A stretch of DNA of 64,000 nucleotides from Actinomycetota bacterium (GCA_018268595.1 JAFDWH010000019.1:158017-222016); one strand, 5' to 3'. Positions 24,692-37,564 are shown, counted from the stretch's first letter. Program-made: numbers and translations. The notes: a model not told the origin generated them from the letters alone.

Positions 24692-26986
24692 GTGGGATGC
24701 CGGTGCCCGGCCACGACCCCGATGCACGTCTCGATGCCGCCCGAAACCCCTCCGCCCGACGACGAGCGGAGACCCTCGCCCTCCGCGGAGGGCGGGAACG
24801 TCGTCGACCCGGAGGTGCTCGCGGAGCGGCGCGCGCAGCGCGCCGAGCAGGCCGAGCAGTCGGCGGCGCGCCGCGCGGCGGACGCGCAGGTGCTCGCGGC
24901 GCAGCTCGCGCGCGAGCGCGCACGGCTGGAGGCCGAGCGCGACGCCGCGCGCGCCGAGGCCGCCGCCGCGCGCGAGGGCGCCGACGCCGCGATCGCCGAG
25001 GCGCGCCACCTGCAGGCCGAGCGCGATGCGCTGCGCACGGCGCTCGACGAGGCGCGCACGCGGCTCGTGGCGCAACGTCGGGGCGCCGGGGACCCGTCGC
25101 CCTCCGCACCTGCGCTCGTCCCGCCTCCCCTCGCAGAGCGTGCGTCGGCTGAGCCTGCGTCCGCGGAGCCCGTGCCTGCGGAGCCCTCGCAGCCCGCGCC
25201 CAGCTCGCCCGCCACTTCTGCGGCGGAGCCAGTCGAGCCGGCCGCGCCCGCGCCCGCATCTGCACCCACTGCGGCGACTGTGAGCGCGGGCCGCAACGGG
25301 CACGCCGCCCCGCCGCCCGCCTGGTCGGCGGCGTTGCGCAGTGAGCTGCGCGTCGCGCGCGCCGCCGCGGCGATCGTCGCGCCCGCCGGGCCGGCGCGAC
25401 TCGCTCCGACCGAGCCCGTCCCGGGGCTCGCGCGCGAGCGCCGACTCGTCGCCCGCCGCGCGGCGGCAGCCGGTCCCGTCGCCGGCGCGAAGCCGCTTGC
25501 GGGCGCGGAGGCGCAGCGTCGCGGCGACCGCGCCGCGCCCGTCACCGCGCTGGCGCTGGAGCGCGAGCGCTCGAGCCGCCTGCAGGCGCAGCTCGACAGC
25601 AGCCTCGCCGTGCAGCGCGAGCTGCGCACGCAGCTCGCCGCGCTGGAGCATGCGGTCGGCCAGCGGATCGAGGCGGAGCGGCGGATCGAGGCGGCGCTGC
25701 GCCGCGTGCGCGAGGAGCTGAGCGCCGTCAACGCGCTCGCCGGCGGCGGGGGTGCCGCGGGTGCGCCGGCCCTCACCGCGCAGCCTGCCGGGCCGCCCCG
25801 CGCGGCCGCCGGAAGCGCGGCGCCGGCCGCCACGCCGATGCCGCCCGCTCCCGCGGCGCCCGCGGCCGTTGAGCCGCCGCCCGTGTCCGGCCCACCGACC
25901 GAGACCGGCGGGTCGAGCGAATCGACGGCATCCGCCGGGTCCGAGCCTGCGTCCCTTGCGCCTGCCCAAGCGCCGACGGTCGGCGAGCCTCCGACTCCGC
26001 CTCAGACCCCGGCGCCGACGGCCGTTCCCACGCCGCCGCCACCGTCCGCCCCGACCGCTGGACCGCCGCCGTCGGCCGCTTTGACGGCGCCGCCGCGCGC
26101 GTCCGCCGCCGAGACCGCGTCCCCGGTCGTAGCGCCGACCACGGAGACGCTGCCCCCGCACCGCGCCGCGCTCGACCCGCTGCGCCTCAGCGCCGCCCGC
26201 GAGCGGTTGCGCGCCGCCGCCGCGGTCGCCCCGGAGGTCGAGGCGCTGCCGGCCGGCCCGGCCGCTCCGTGGGTGACGGCCGCGCTCCAGCAGCTGCTCG
26301 CGACCGAGCCGCTGACGGCAGGGCGGATCGCGGTCGGCCTGCTGCCCGCCTACGGCCTCGTCGCGGAGCGGCCGTTGCGTCTGGACCTGGAGCTGCCCGA
26401 CCGCGGCTGCCTCGCGCTCGACCTCGCGCCGGGCAGACCCGGGACCGTCACCGCCCGCCCGGCGTCCCGCCCGCGCGGCGAGCGCGACCTCGTCGTCGCC
26501 GGCGACGCCGCCGGCGTGGCGCGCCTGCTGCACGGCCGCCGCACGCTGCTGCGCCGGCCCGCGCGCGTGCGCGGCGGCCGGCGGACGCTGCGGGAGCTGC
26601 GCCGCCTCGTGCACGCGCCGCTCGGACTGCGCGAGCTGGGGGCGGCCGGCGTCGCGCTCGACCCGGCGCTGGCGCTGCAGCTCGTCGCGCTCGCGATCGA
26701 CGCCGGCGCCACGCAGGGAGAGCGCTTCGCGCTCGCGCACGGACCGCTCGCCGGCGGCCCGGTCGACGCGTGGCTGCGGATCTCCGACGGCGCCGCGCCC
26801 ACCGTCGTCACCCAGGCGCCGCCCGAGCCGACGCGCCTCACGCTGCGCTGCACCCGCGGCGCGCTGCTCGCGCTGATCGCCGGCGTCGAGCCCCCGCCGG
26901 GCGAGGCCGGCACGCTCGACGGCGACGAGCGCGCGCTCACGCTCCTGCGCGGCTGGATCGCGCGCACGGAGCAGCCGGCGACCTGA
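24692..26986 (+). CDS. coiled-coil, Pro/Ala-rich hypothetical protein with SCP2-like C-terminus
   Basis: Up to 764 residues from GTG 24692 (ATG 24722 is an alternative). Residues 35-125 are an Ala/Arg/Glu coiled coil, followed by a Pro/Ala linker, a second coiled coil (about 290-355, LERERSSRLQAQLDSSLAVQ), a long Pro/Ala/Thr-rich stretch, and an ordered C-terminal 250 residues. The C-terminus has two similar halves, each with a strand rich in Leu/Asp then a GDAAGVARLLHG-like or DGDERALTLLRGW-like ending, reminiscent of SCP2 sterol-carrier folds (low certainty). No signal peptide. Function unknown; possibly a scaffold. Confidence 0.6.
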   Translation: MGCRCPATTPMHVSMPPETPPPDDERRPSPSAEGGNVVDPEVLAERRAQRAEQAEQSAARRAADAQVLAAQLARERARLEAERDAARAEAAAAREGADAAIAEARHLQAERDALRTALDEARTRLVAQRRGAGDPSPSAPALVPPPLAERASAEPASAEPVPAEPSQPAPSSPATSAAEPVEPAAPAPASAPTAATVSAGRNGHAAPPPAWSAALRSELRVARAAAAIVAPAGPARLAPTEPVPGLARERRLVARRAAAAGPVAGAKPLAGAEAQRRGDRAAPVTALALERERSSRLQAQLDSSLAVQRELRTQLAALEHAVGQRIEAERRIEAALRRVREELSAVNALAGGGGAAGAPALTAQPAGPPRAAAGSAAPAATPMPPAPAAPAAVEPPPVSGPPTETGGSSESTASAGSEPASLAPAQAPTVGEPPTPPQTPAPTAVPTPPPPSAPTAGPPPSAALTAPPRASAAETASPVVAPTTETLPPHRAALDPLRLSAARERLRAAAAVAPEVEALPAGPAAPWVTAALQQLLATEPLTAGRIAVGLLPAYGLVAERPLRLDLELPDRGCLALDLAPGRPGTVTARPASRPRGERDLVVAGDAAGVARLLHGRRTLLRRPARVRGGRRTLRELRRLVHAPLGLRELGAAGVALDPALALQLVALAIDAGATQGERFALAHGPLAGGPVDAWLRISDGAAPTVVTQAPPEPTRLTLRCTRGALLALIAGVEPPPGEAGTLDGDERALTLLRGWIARTEQPAT

Positions 26987-27061
26987 GCGCGAGAGACCTT
27001 AGGCTGCGGCGCTCGTTCCGGCGTCTCGTGCGGAGGCGCCGGGCTCCTTCGTTAACGAGGA

Positions 27062-27090
27062 GAGCCCGGAGTATGTGCGGCTCCGGGCTC
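27062..27090 (+). terminator. 10-bp stem-loop after the 24692 gene
   Basis: 27062-27071 pairs perfectly with 27081-27090 around a 9-base loop, 75 bases past the stop. No T-tract. The rest of the 269-base gap shows no gene. Confidence 0.5.
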
Positions 27091-27240
27091 CCGAGGTGAG
27101 GACCGAGGTCCACCCTGACGATGGCGGGATCGTAGCGCGGATCCGCGACCGCGAACAGTTGTCGTCGGAAACCTCGGAAAACGCGGGAACGAGCGGCGCG
27201 GGGAGGGGCGAATCGCCCGCAGGCCGTCCGGCCCGGCGCC

Positions 27241-27246
27241 TATCCT
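27241..27246 (+). promoter_or_regulatory. leaderless -10 box (TATCCT) of dnaE
   Basis: TATCCT ends 9 bases before the GTG start of dnaE. Confidence 0.65.
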
Positions 27247-27255
27247 GGACGGCCC

Positions 27256-30786
<3,531 letters not shown>

Positions 30787-30790
30787 AGCG

Positions 30791-30807
30791 GGCGCGCGGC
30801 GCGCGCC
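30791..30807. terminator. bidirectional hairpin between dnaE and the GlxA-type gene
   Basis: GGCGCGC-GGC-GCGCGCC: perfect 7-bp stem in the 25 bases between convergent stops. Confidence 0.55.
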
Positions 30808-30811
30808 GCGT

Positions 30812-31753
30812 CTACGGCGTTCGGCGCAGCAGCGCCCGCAGCGTCGAGCCGTGCCGATAGCCGACGAGCGGGGCGATCTGCTCGTAGCCGAGGCTCGTCG
30901 TGCGCCGCAGGTGCCGCGCCCGCTCCACCCGCAGTCGCGCGACCAGCTCGTGCGGGCTGTGGCCGGTCCGCGCGCGGCAGCGCCGCTCCAGCGTCCGGCG
31001 GGTCGTGCCGAGCGCGGCCGCGGCGTCCTCGATCGTGAGCGCGCCGTTGAGGCGGTCGCGGACCCACGCCTCGAACTCCGTCACGAGCGCGTCGGCGCTC
31101 GCCAGGTGCGCGGCGGCGGCCGCGACGCTGATCGCGGGGCGCTCGTCGATCAGCATGTACCGCGCGACGGCGTCCGCAAGGCGCGGGCTGACGCGGCCGA
31201 CGAGGTTCATCGCGAGGTCGATGTGGGCGAACGCGGCGCCGGCTGTCGTGACGTGACCGCTGTGGACGACCATGCGCGAGAGGTCGAGCTCGACGCGCGG
31301 GTAGCGCCGGCTGAACGCCTGCGCCAGCCACCAGGTCGTCGTCGCGCGGCGGCCGTCGAGGACGCCGGCCTCCGCGAGCACGAACGTGCCGGTGCACGCG
31401 GCTGCGAGCGAGGGCCGCTCCGTCGCCTGCGACAGGCGCCGGCGCAGGCGGCGGACCGGGGTGGAGGAGAGCGCTTCCGACAGCGCCGTGGGAGTGGTCG
31501 CTCCGAGGCCCGGCACGACGAGCAACGCCAACCCGTCGAGCGCGTCCGCGTCGCCGACGGTGCGTTCCGGCGTGAGCGTCAGCCCGCCCGCGGTCGCGAC
31601 TCGGCCCGAGCCTGCGCCGACCAGGCGGACGGCGATCGGCTCGATCGAGCGGTCGACGCCGCTGCGCAGCGCCTCCGCGGTGCGCAGGACGTCGAGCAGC
31701 GCGACGAGCCCGGAGTCGAAGCAGCCAGGGAGGACGGCGACGCCGACATGCAT
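30812..31753 (-). CDS. GlxA-family AraC-type transcriptional regulator
   Basis: 313 residues. The N-terminal DJ-1/PfpI-like domain ([54 protein letters not shown]) contains a Cys in the nucleophile-elbow position (AACTG). The C-terminal AraC domain has two helix-turn-helix units ([19 protein letters not shown] and [22 protein letters not shown]). Such proteins sense small nitrogen or aldehyde compounds and control neighbouring catabolic genes. It is divergent from a metallo-beta-lactamase-fold hydrolase, its likely target. A TACGGT box 7 bases upstream suggests a leaderless mRNA. Confidence 0.9.
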   Translation of the reverse strand: MHVGVAVLPGCFDSGLVALLDVLRTAEALRSGVDRSIEPIAVRLVGAGSGRVATAGGLTLTPERTVGDADALDGLALLVVPGLGATTPTALSEALSSTPVRRLRRRLSQATERPSLAAACTGTFVLAEAGVLDGRRATTTWWLAQAFSRRYPRVELDLSRMVVHSGHVTTAGAAFAHIDLAMNLVGRVSPRLADAVARYMLIDERPAISVAAAAAHLASADALVTEFEAWVRDRLNGALTIEDAAAALGTTRRTLERRCRARTGHSPHELVARLRVERARHLRRTTSLGYEQIAPLVGYRHGSTLRALLRRTP

Positions 31754-31760
31754 GTCGCGA

Positions 31761-31766
31761 ACCGTA
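31761..31766 (-). promoter_or_regulatory. leaderless -10 box (TACGGT) of the GlxA-type regulator
   Basis: Minus-strand TACGGT ends 7 bases before the ATG at 31753. Confidence 0.5.
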
Positions 31767-31800
31767 GCGAAGCTGTCGCATCTGGTACCGAAGCTCGGGA

Positions 31801-31806
31801 TAGCGT
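31801..31806 (+). promoter_or_regulatory. leaderless -10 box (TAGCGT) of the MBL-fold gene
   Basis: TAGCGT ends 7 bases before the ATG at 31814. Confidence 0.55.
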
Positions 31807-31813
31807 CCGGCCC

Positions 31814-32545
31814 ATGCACGTCGCGCAGCTCGAGCTCGGCTGGATCGCGTCGCCGGCCGGCATCTGGCGCCGCGACGACCCGCTCGATCGAGAGCTGCGG
31901 TTCCCGATCCCGGCCTATCTGATCGAGATCGGCGAGGAGCGGATCCTCGTCGACACGGGCCTGCACCCCGACGCGGTCCGCGACCGCGCGCGCCGCTACG
32001 GCGGCGCCGACGTGCTCGGGCCGGTGCGGCTGGAGCAGCAGCGCAGCGTCGCCGAGCAGGTCGACCTCGCGACGATCACGCGCGTCGTGCTGACGCACCT
32101 GCACTACGACCACGCCGGCGGGCTCGAGCTGCTTCCGCCCGCGGTGCCGGTCGTCGTGCAGCGCCGCGAGTGGGAGGCGGCGCACGACCGCGAGGCGATC
32201 GCGCGCAACTTCCTCCAGCCGGTCGACTACGCCGCGATCGGCGAGCAGGTCGTGCTCGTCGACGGCGACCACGACCTGCTCGGCGACGGCACGGTGCGGC
32301 TGCTGTCGACGCCCGGCCACGCTCCGGGGCATCAGTCGGTCCGCGTCGGCGAGCGGCTCGTGATCGGCGGCGACGTCACGCACTTCGCGTCCGGCCTCGA
32401 CGACCACCGCTTCCCGCTGTTCGCCGACGACCACGCCGCGCAGGCGGCCTCGGCGGAGCGCCTGCGCGCACTGCGCGACGGCGGCGCCGACGTGCGCCCC
32501 GGGCACGACCCGGCGGTGCTCGCGCCGGGCCCCGTGCCGGTCTAG
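31814..32545 (+). CDS. MBL-fold metallo-hydrolase, lactonase-like
   Basis: 243 residues. The metal site is [10 protein letters not shown] (HxHxDH), with further ligands in [19 protein letters not shown] and PGHDP. The early [15 protein letters not shown] stretch and the Tyr-rich loop resemble the N-acyl-homoserine lactonase group, whose members open lactone rings; the actual substrate is not determined. Divergent from the GlxA-type regulator with 60 bases between start codons, and its stop codon shares CTAG with that of nfo on the other strand. Confidence 0.88.
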   Translation: MHVAQLELGWIASPAGIWRRDDPLDRELRFPIPAYLIEIGEERILVDTGLHPDAVRDRARRYGGADVLGPVRLEQQRSVAEQVDLATITRVVLTHLHYDHAGGLELLPPAVPVVVQRREWEAAHDREAIARNFLQPVDYAAIGEQVVLVDGDHDLLGDGTVRLLSTPGHAPGHQSVRVGERLVIGGDVTHFASGLDDHRFPLFADDHAAQAASAERLRALRDGGADVRPGHDPAVLAPGPVPV

Positions 32546-33405
32546 ATTCCGCGCGCCGCGAGCCCGCGCTCGCGCAGCTCGAACGCGTAGCGCACTTCCG
32601 CGGCGGTCGTGCCTCTCTTGTCGGGGCCCGGCGTCTCCATCACGAGCGGGAGGCCCTCGAAGCGCGGCTCGGACAGGAACGCCATGCAGCCCTCCTCGCC
32701 CAGCTCGCCCTGTCCGATGTTCGCGTGGCGGTCGCGGTTGGAGTGCAGCGGCGTCTGCGAGTCGTTGAAGTGCAGCGAGCCGAGCCGGTCGAGCCCGACG
32801 ACGCGATCGCACTCCTCCAGCGTCGCCTCCAGCCCGTCCGCGGTGCGGATGTCGTAGCCCGACGCGAGCAGGTGGCAGGAGTCGAGGCAGATGCCGAGTC
32901 GCCGCCCGCCGCCCGCCGCCTCGATCAGCGCCGCCAGCTCCTCGAACGAGCGCCCGAGCGTGCCGCCGGCGCCCGCCGTGTTCTCCAGGTGCAGCGGGCA
33001 ATGGTCGGTCATGTCCAGCGCCTCCTGGATCGCCCACCCGGCGCGCTCAATCGCCGCGTCGACGTCGCCTCTCAGCGCCGAGCCGGGATGCAATACCACG
33101 CAGTGCGCGCCGATCGCCTCGCCGACGCGCAGCGAGTGGACGAGCGAGGCCACCGACTTCGCGCGGATCTCCTCGTCTTCGCTCGCGCAGTTCAACAGGT
33201 AGACAGCGTGGATCATCACCGCCTCGATCGAGCTGTCGAGCTTCGCCGCCGTGAAGGCAGCGAAGTCCTCCTCGCCGTATCTCGTGGGGCGCCACATGCG
33301 CGGCGACTGGTTGAAGATCTGGATCGCCCGGCAGCCTCTCTCGACGCCGCGCTCGACGGCCTTCGCGAGGCCGCCCGCCGGCGACACGTGGGCGCCGATT
33401 AGCAT
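32542..33405 (-). CDS. nfo: endonuclease IV (apurinic/apyrimidinic endonuclease)
   Basis: 287 residues. Conserved metal ligands: [60 protein letters not shown], and METPG. It cuts the backbone 5' of abasic sites with a three-zinc centre. A GAGGTGG ribosome site precedes the start. Its ATG is the complement of the CAT in the gltX -10 box, and only 9 bases separate the two start codons, so its mRNA must begin inside gltX. Confidence 0.97.
   Translation of the reverse strand: MLIGAHVSPAGGLAKAVERGVERGCRAIQIFNQSPRMWRPTRYGEEDFAAFTAAKLDSSIEAVMIHAVYLLNCASEDEEIRAKSVASLVHSLRVGEAIGAHCVVLHPGSALRGDVDAAIERAGWAIQEALDMTDHCPLHLENTAGAGGTLGRSFEELAALIEAAGGGRRLGICLDSCHLLASGYDIRTADGLEATLEECDRVVGLDRLGSLHFNDSQTPLHSNRDRHANIGQGELGEEGCMAFLSEPRFEGLPLVMETPGPDKRGTTAAEVRYAFELRERGLAARGI
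33400..33405 (+). promoter_or_regulatory. leaderless -10 box (TAGCAT) of gltX
   Basis: TAGCAT ends 9 bases before the gltX ATG and overlaps the start codon of the divergent nfo. Confidence 0.6.
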
Positions 33406-33414
33406 TGCCACCTC

Positions 33415-34767
33415 ATGCGACTGCGCTTCGCTCCTTCCCCCACCGGTGCGCTGCACATCGGCGGGGCTCGAACGGCTCTCTACAACTGGCTGCTCGCACG
33501 CGGCAGCGGGGGCGCCCTCGTGCTGCGGATCGAGGATACGGATCGCGAGCGATCGACCCCCGAGAACGTCGAGCAGATCCTCGACGCGCTGCGCTGGCTC
33601 GAGCTGGACTGGGACGAGGGCCCGATCTTCCAGACGCACAACGGCGAGCGGCACGCGCAAGCGCTCCAGCAACTGCTCGACGCCGGGCACGCGTACCGCT
33701 CGACCGCGACCGCCGACGACGTCAGAGCCTTCAAGGACGCGCACGGCCACGACCGCGGCTTCCGCGGCGAGCCGGAGGCGCAGGGCGCGGTGCGGCTGCG
33801 CGTGCCGGACGCGGGGGAGACCGTCGTCGACGATGTCATCCGCGGCGAGGCGCGCTTCGCGCACGTGCACATGGACGACCCGGTGATCGCCCGCGCGGAC
33901 GGCTCGGTCCTCTACAACTTCGCCGTCGCGATCGACGACCTCGACGCCGGCATCACGCACGTCGTGCGCGGCGAGGACCACCTCTCCAACACGCCGAAGC
34001 AGCTGCTCGTGTTCGAGGCGCTCGGGGCGAGTGCGCCGCGCTACGCGCACCTGCCGCTGCTGCACGGCCCCGACGGCAAGAAGCTCTCCAAGCGCCACGG
34101 CGCCGCCTCCGTGCAGGAGTTGCGCGAGGCCGGCTACCTGCCCGAGGCGGTCGTCAACTACGTCGCGCTGCTGGGCGCCGGGTTCGACGCCGAGGAGGAG
34201 CTGTTCCCGCGCGAGGAGCTGGCGCGGCGGCTTCGGCTGGAGCGCATCTCGAAGTCGCCGGCCGTCTTCGACGAGAAGAAGCTGCGCCACTTCAACGGCC
34301 ATTACGTGCGCAGCCTCGGCGTGGAGCAGCTGACCGCGCGGCTGGAGGCGTTCACCGGCCGCGAGGGCCTGCGCGACGGCGTCGAGATCAGCCGCGAGAA
34401 GATCCAGACGCTGGCCGACTTCTGGCCGCTCGCTGGCTTCCTCTACGACGGCCCGGTCGACGACCCGGCCGCGTGGGCGAAGACGATCGGCGCCGAGGGC
34501 GGGGCCGAGGCGCTGGGCGCCGCGCGCGAGGCGCTCGCGGGGATCGCGCCGGACGCCTTCGGGCAGGAGGCGGTCGAGGCCGCCCTGCGCGGCCTCGTCG
34601 AGGCGCGCGGCTGGAAGCCGAAGCAGGTCTTCCAGCCGGTGCGCGTCGCGATCGCCGGCACGACGATCTCGCCGGGCATCTTCGAGAGCGTCGCGCTGCT
34701 CGGGCGCGACGAGACGCTGCGGCGGGTCGACGCGGCGCTCGCGCGCGCCGTCGGCGCAGCCGCCTGA
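33415..34767 (+). CDS. gltX: glutamyl-tRNA synthetase
   Basis: 450 residues, class I. The HIGH motif appears as HIGG in RFAPSPTGALHIGGARTALY, LRIEDTDRERS follows, and the KMSKS motif is KKLSKRHG (about residue 222). The C-terminal helical anticodon-binding domain is complete. Charges tRNA-Glu (and tRNA-Gln where the transamidation route is used). Leaderless promoter. Confidence 0.97.
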   Translation: MRLRFAPSPTGALHIGGARTALYNWLLARGSGGALVLRIEDTDRERSTPENVEQILDALRWLELDWDEGPIFQTHNGERHAQALQQLLDAGHAYRSTATADDVRAFKDAHGHDRGFRGEPEAQGAVRLRVPDAGETVVDDVIRGEARFAHVHMDDPVIARADGSVLYNFAVAIDDLDAGITHVVRGEDHLSNTPKQLLVFEALGASAPRYAHLPLLHGPDGKKLSKRHGAASVQELREAGYLPEAVVNYVALLGAGFDAEEELFPREELARRLRLERISKSPAVFDEKKLRHFNGHYVRSLGVEQLTARLEAFTGREGLRDGVEISREKIQTLADFWPLAGFLYDGPVDDPAAWAKTIGAEGGAEALGAAREALAGIAPDAFGQEAVEAALRGLVEARGWKPKQVFQPVRVAIAGTTISPGIFESVALLGRDETLRRVDAALARAVGAAA

Positions 34768-34898
34768 ACGAAAGCGTCCAGGCAATTGGTGGCACGACCC
34801 TAAACCGGTCGGCCACGGCTGCCGATAGAGGGAGCGGATCGCGGCGGCGCACGCGGCGGTCTTCTCTCGCACGCCGAGCAGAGGAACTCTACGATCGC

Positions 34899-36032
34899 AT
34901 GACGCCCGCCAGCTCCACCGCACCCGCTCCGACCTCAGCACCGACCTTCGCACCCACACGCTTGCCAGCCCCGAGCAGCCCCACCAGCGACCCGCCGATG
35001 GTGCGGCACCACAACGAGGGCCACGGGCGGCGCCTGACGGCCGCGTTCGAGGCGCTCGAGGCGTTCCCGGTGCTGGCCGAGTCGCGCAACCGCGTGCTGC
35101 GGCTGTTCGCGCAGGAGCGCCCGGCGACGGCCGACGTCGTGACCGCCGTCGAGTCCGACGTCGCGCTCGCGATCGCGACGCTGCGGCTCGCAAACCGCGT
35201 CGACGGCCGCTCGCGCGGCAGGGTCGACAGCGTCGTGCGCGCCGTCAGCGTGCTCTCGCCGGCGGCCGTGCAGGCGCTCGCGAGCCGTGCGCGCACGTTC
35301 GACTTCTTCGAGCGCTCCGGCATCTGGGAGGGCACGCCCGAGCGCTTCCGCCTGCACGGCGTGGCGACGCAGCGCGCCGCCGACCGGCTCGCCGCCGAAC
35401 TGGGCTACGAGGAGCGCGACCGCCTGATGGTCACCTCGCTGCTGCACGACGTCGGCAAGCTCGTGCTCGCGCACGCCTACCCGGGCTATCCGCGCCAGGT
35501 GCACGGCGACGCGAAGACGCCGGAGGAGCGGATCCACCGCGAGCGGCGCGAGCTGGGCGTCGACCACGCGCTCGTCGGCGGCGTGCTCGCGCGCCGCTGG
35601 GGGCTGCCGAGAGCGATCGCCTCGACGATCGAGCGCCACCACGCGTCCGACGCCGACGGCGAGGCCGCGCTCGTGCGGCTCGCCGACATGCTCGCCCACT
35701 ACGGGCAGGGCGACGCCGTCTCGCCGAGCGAGATGCTGCAGTGCGCGCGCACGGTCGGGCTCGGCCCGGCGGAGCTGCGCGCGGTGATGTACGACCTGCC
35801 GTACCCGTCGAACGGGCAGCGTCAGCGCCAGCTCGACCCGTGCCCGCTCTCGACGCGCGAGATCGAGGTGCTCAAGCGCCTCGGCCAAGGCAAGGTCTAC
35901 AAGCAGATCGCGCACGAGCTGGCGCTCTCGACCAGCACCGTGCGCACCCACCTGCACAACATCTACGGCAAGCTCGGCGCGGTCGACCGCGCGCAGGCGG
36001 TGCTGATCGCCACCGAGCGCGGCTGGATCTAG
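34899..36032 (+). CDS. HDOD/HD domain protein with C-terminal LuxR helix-turn-helix
   Basis: 377 residues from ATG 34899 (a second start, ATG 34998, begins at VRHHNEGHG). A Pro/Ser/Thr-rich N-terminus (1-35) is followed by an HDOD-type domain (AFEALEAFPVLAESRNRVL through VVRAVSVLSPAAVQALAS), the HD pair in TSLLHDVGKLVLAH, and a helical end. The C-terminal LuxR domain is LSTREIEVLKRLGQGKVYKQ, then IAHELALSTSTVRTHLHNIY. It should bind DNA in response to a signal sensed by HDOD. No partner kinase nearby. A short upstream gap (34768-34898) shows no gene. Confidence 0.88.
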   Translation: MTPASSTAPAPTSAPTFAPTRLPAPSSPTSDPPMVRHHNEGHGRRLTAAFEALEAFPVLAESRNRVLRLFAQERPATADVVTAVESDVALAIATLRLANRVDGRSRGRVDSVVRAVSVLSPAAVQALASRARTFDFFERSGIWEGTPERFRLHGVATQRAADRLAAELGYEERDRLMVTSLLHDVGKLVLAHAYPGYPRQVHGDAKTPEERIHRERRELGVDHALVGGVLARRWGLPRAIASTIERHHASDADGEAALVRLADMLAHYGQGDAVSPSEMLQCARTVGLGPAELRAVMYDLPYPSNGQRQRQLDPCPLSTREIEVLKRLGQGKVYKQIAHELALSTSTVRTHLHNIYGKLGAVDRAQAVLIATERGWI

Positions 36033-36045
36033 CCAGCCGGCCCCG

Positions 36046-36051
36046 TACCAT
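36046..36051 (+). promoter_or_regulatory. leaderless -10 box (TACCAT) of the Rrf2 gene
   Basis: TACCAT ends 12 bases before the ATG at 36064. Confidence 0.5.
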
Positions 36052-36063
36052 CGAGGGCGCCCG

Positions 36064-36456
36064 ATGCTCTCGATCACGACGAAATCGCCCTACGCCTTGC
36101 AGGCGCTCGCCGAGCTGGGGCGCGTCGGCGCGGCCGGGCCGGTGCCGATCGGCGAGCTGGCGAGACGGCGCGCGATCCCCGTGCAGTTCCTCGAGCAGCT
36201 CTTCGCGGTGCTGCGGCGCGCCGGCGTGCTGAGATCGCAGCGCGGCGTGAAGGGCGGCTACAGCTTCGCGCGCGACCCGTCCGAGATCACGGTGCTTGAG
36301 CTGGTCGAGCTGCTCGACGGGACGTTCGGCGCCGGCGCCGAGGGCGTCTTCGCCGACGCCGCCGCGGCCGCGCGCGCGGTGCTGGAGCAGACGACCGTCG
36401 CTGACGTGATCGAGCGCGAGGCGCGCGAGGCCGGCGCGGCCATGTACTACATCTGA
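36064..36456 (+). CDS. Rrf2 family transcriptional regulator
   Basis: 130 residues. Winged helix: SITTKSPYALQALAELGRV, PIGELARRRAIPVQFLEQLF, LRRAGVLRSQRGVKGGY. The dimerisation helix ends at Ile-130. It has no cysteine cluster, so it does not carry the Fe-S site of IscR or NsrR and is more like CymR, which controls cysteine synthesis by binding CysK. cysK and cysE lie 5.6 kb downstream, so a similar role is possible but is inference. Confidence 0.88.
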   Translation: MLSITTKSPYALQALAELGRVGAAGPVPIGELARRRAIPVQFLEQLFAVLRRAGVLRSQRGVKGGYSFARDPSEITVLELVELLDGTFGAGAEGVFADAAAAARAVLEQTTVADVIEREAREAGAAMYYI

Positions 36457-36480
36457 CGCGGGGCGCTCGCGCGCCCCGCG
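36457..36480. terminator. bidirectional 10-bp hairpin
   Basis: CGCGGGGCGC pairs with GCGCCCCGCG around a TCGC loop, one base after the Rrf2 stop and 11 before the stop of the convergent 36491 gene. Confidence 0.75.
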
Positions 36481-36490
36481 CAGGACGCCG

Positions 36491-37564
36491 CTAGGAGTAG
36501 CGCTCGATCAGCGGGACGGCCGACCCGCCTCTTTCGTTGTAGAAGCCGACCAGCGTGCAGGCCGTCGTCGACGTGCAGGACACGGCCCGCCCGCCGTTCG
36601 CGGTCGCGCCTTCCGGCAGCGGCAGTCTTTCGGTCGTCCAGCTCGTGCCGTTCCACTGCGCGGCGACGGCGCTCGACGCCGCCATGCACATTCTTTCGGA
36701 GACGCACGAGAGCTGGTTCGTCCCGGCGAACGTCGCGACCGGGCTGGTGCCCTGTCTCCAACTGCTGCCGTTCCACTGCTCGCTCAGTTCTCTGGAGCCG
36801 AACGACATGCAGAACGCCGAGGACGGGCACGACACGCTGTTCAGCGTTTCGGCCCCTTCCGGCGCCGTCACGGTCGTGGCTCTCCAGCTCGTGCCGTCCC
36901 ACCTCGACGCCGCGGGGACGAATCTGAACAGTTCGTTGACCGCGGTGCCGACCGACATGCAGAACGTTTCGGACGTGCAGGCGACGCCTGCGGGCGCTTC
37001 GCCGAGGTTCGTCTGGCTTCTCCATTCGGTGCCGTTCCAGCGCAGTATGTGGCTTTCGCTGGTCGCCGTGCAGCCTCTTTCGGACGAGCAGGAGACCGCC
37101 CGCAGCGGCCACCCTCTCGGCGACGGCAGCGTCATCAGCGTCCATCTGCTGCCGTCCCACGACTGCGCCATCGCGGTCGCTTCGCCGGTCGCTTCCACTC
37201 TGGAGTAGCCGACCGCGACGCAGAATCTTTCCGAGGCGCAGGAGACGGCTAGCAGGTCCGTGATCGTCGCTCCCGTCGGGACGGCGGTCGTCGTCGCGCT
37301 CCACGACGTGCCGTTCCAGCTCTCGGCGATCGCCGCGACCGGCGCGAAGTTGGTCGAGCCGACCGCGACGCACGACGTGGCGGTCGCACAGGACACGCCG
37401 ACGAGGAATCCGGTGGGTGTTCTGGCGCCGGTCTGGACCGACCAGGTCGCCGCTGCGCTGGTCCCTGCTGCCGCGAGCGCGAGCGCGAGCGCGGCGGCGA
37501 CGGCGAGCGCGCCCAGCGCGCGCGCACGCACGGCGGCATGCAAATGCCGACCGATGGAATGCAT
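36491..37564 (-). CDS. secreted protein of seven WNGTSW/VSC-type repeats
   Basis: 357 residues with an N-terminal signal (hydrophobic ALGALAVAAALALALAAA then a cut near residue 39). The mature chain is about seven repeats of 40-55 residues. Each has a VSC-x-S-x3-C pair (for example VSCASERFC, ACTSETFC, VSCPSSAFC, LSCVSERMC), then a variable loop, then a W-[ND]-G-[TS]-x-W strand. Seven units and a strand-rich pattern fit a seven-bladed propeller with a disulfide per blade. An AAGGGGG ribosome site lies just before ATG. Function unknown. AGA arginine codons are frequent. Confidence 0.75.
   Translation of the reverse strand: MHSIGRHLHAAVRARALGALAVAAALALALAAAGTSAAATWSVQTGARTPTGFLVGVSCATATSCVAVGSTNFAPVAAIAESWNGTSWSATTTAVPTGATITDLLAVSCASERFCVAVGYSRVEATGEATAMAQSWDGSRWTLMTLPSPRGWPLRAVSCSSERGCTATSESHILRWNGTEWRSQTNLGEAPAGVACTSETFCMSVGTAVNELFRFVPAASRWDGTSWRATTVTAPEGAETLNSVSCPSSAFCMSFGSRELSEQWNGSSWRQGTSPVATFAGTNQLSCVSERMCMAASSAVAAQWNGTSWTTERLPLPEGATANGGRAVSCTSTTACTLVGFYNERGGSAVPLIERYS

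Noticed and set aside
22643..26740. Very long open frame on the minus strand across argD, argG and the 24692 gene
   Set aside because: Antisense to conserved genes. Its translation is Arg/Ala/Gly low complexity, as expected from frame-shifted GC-rich DNA, with no domain.
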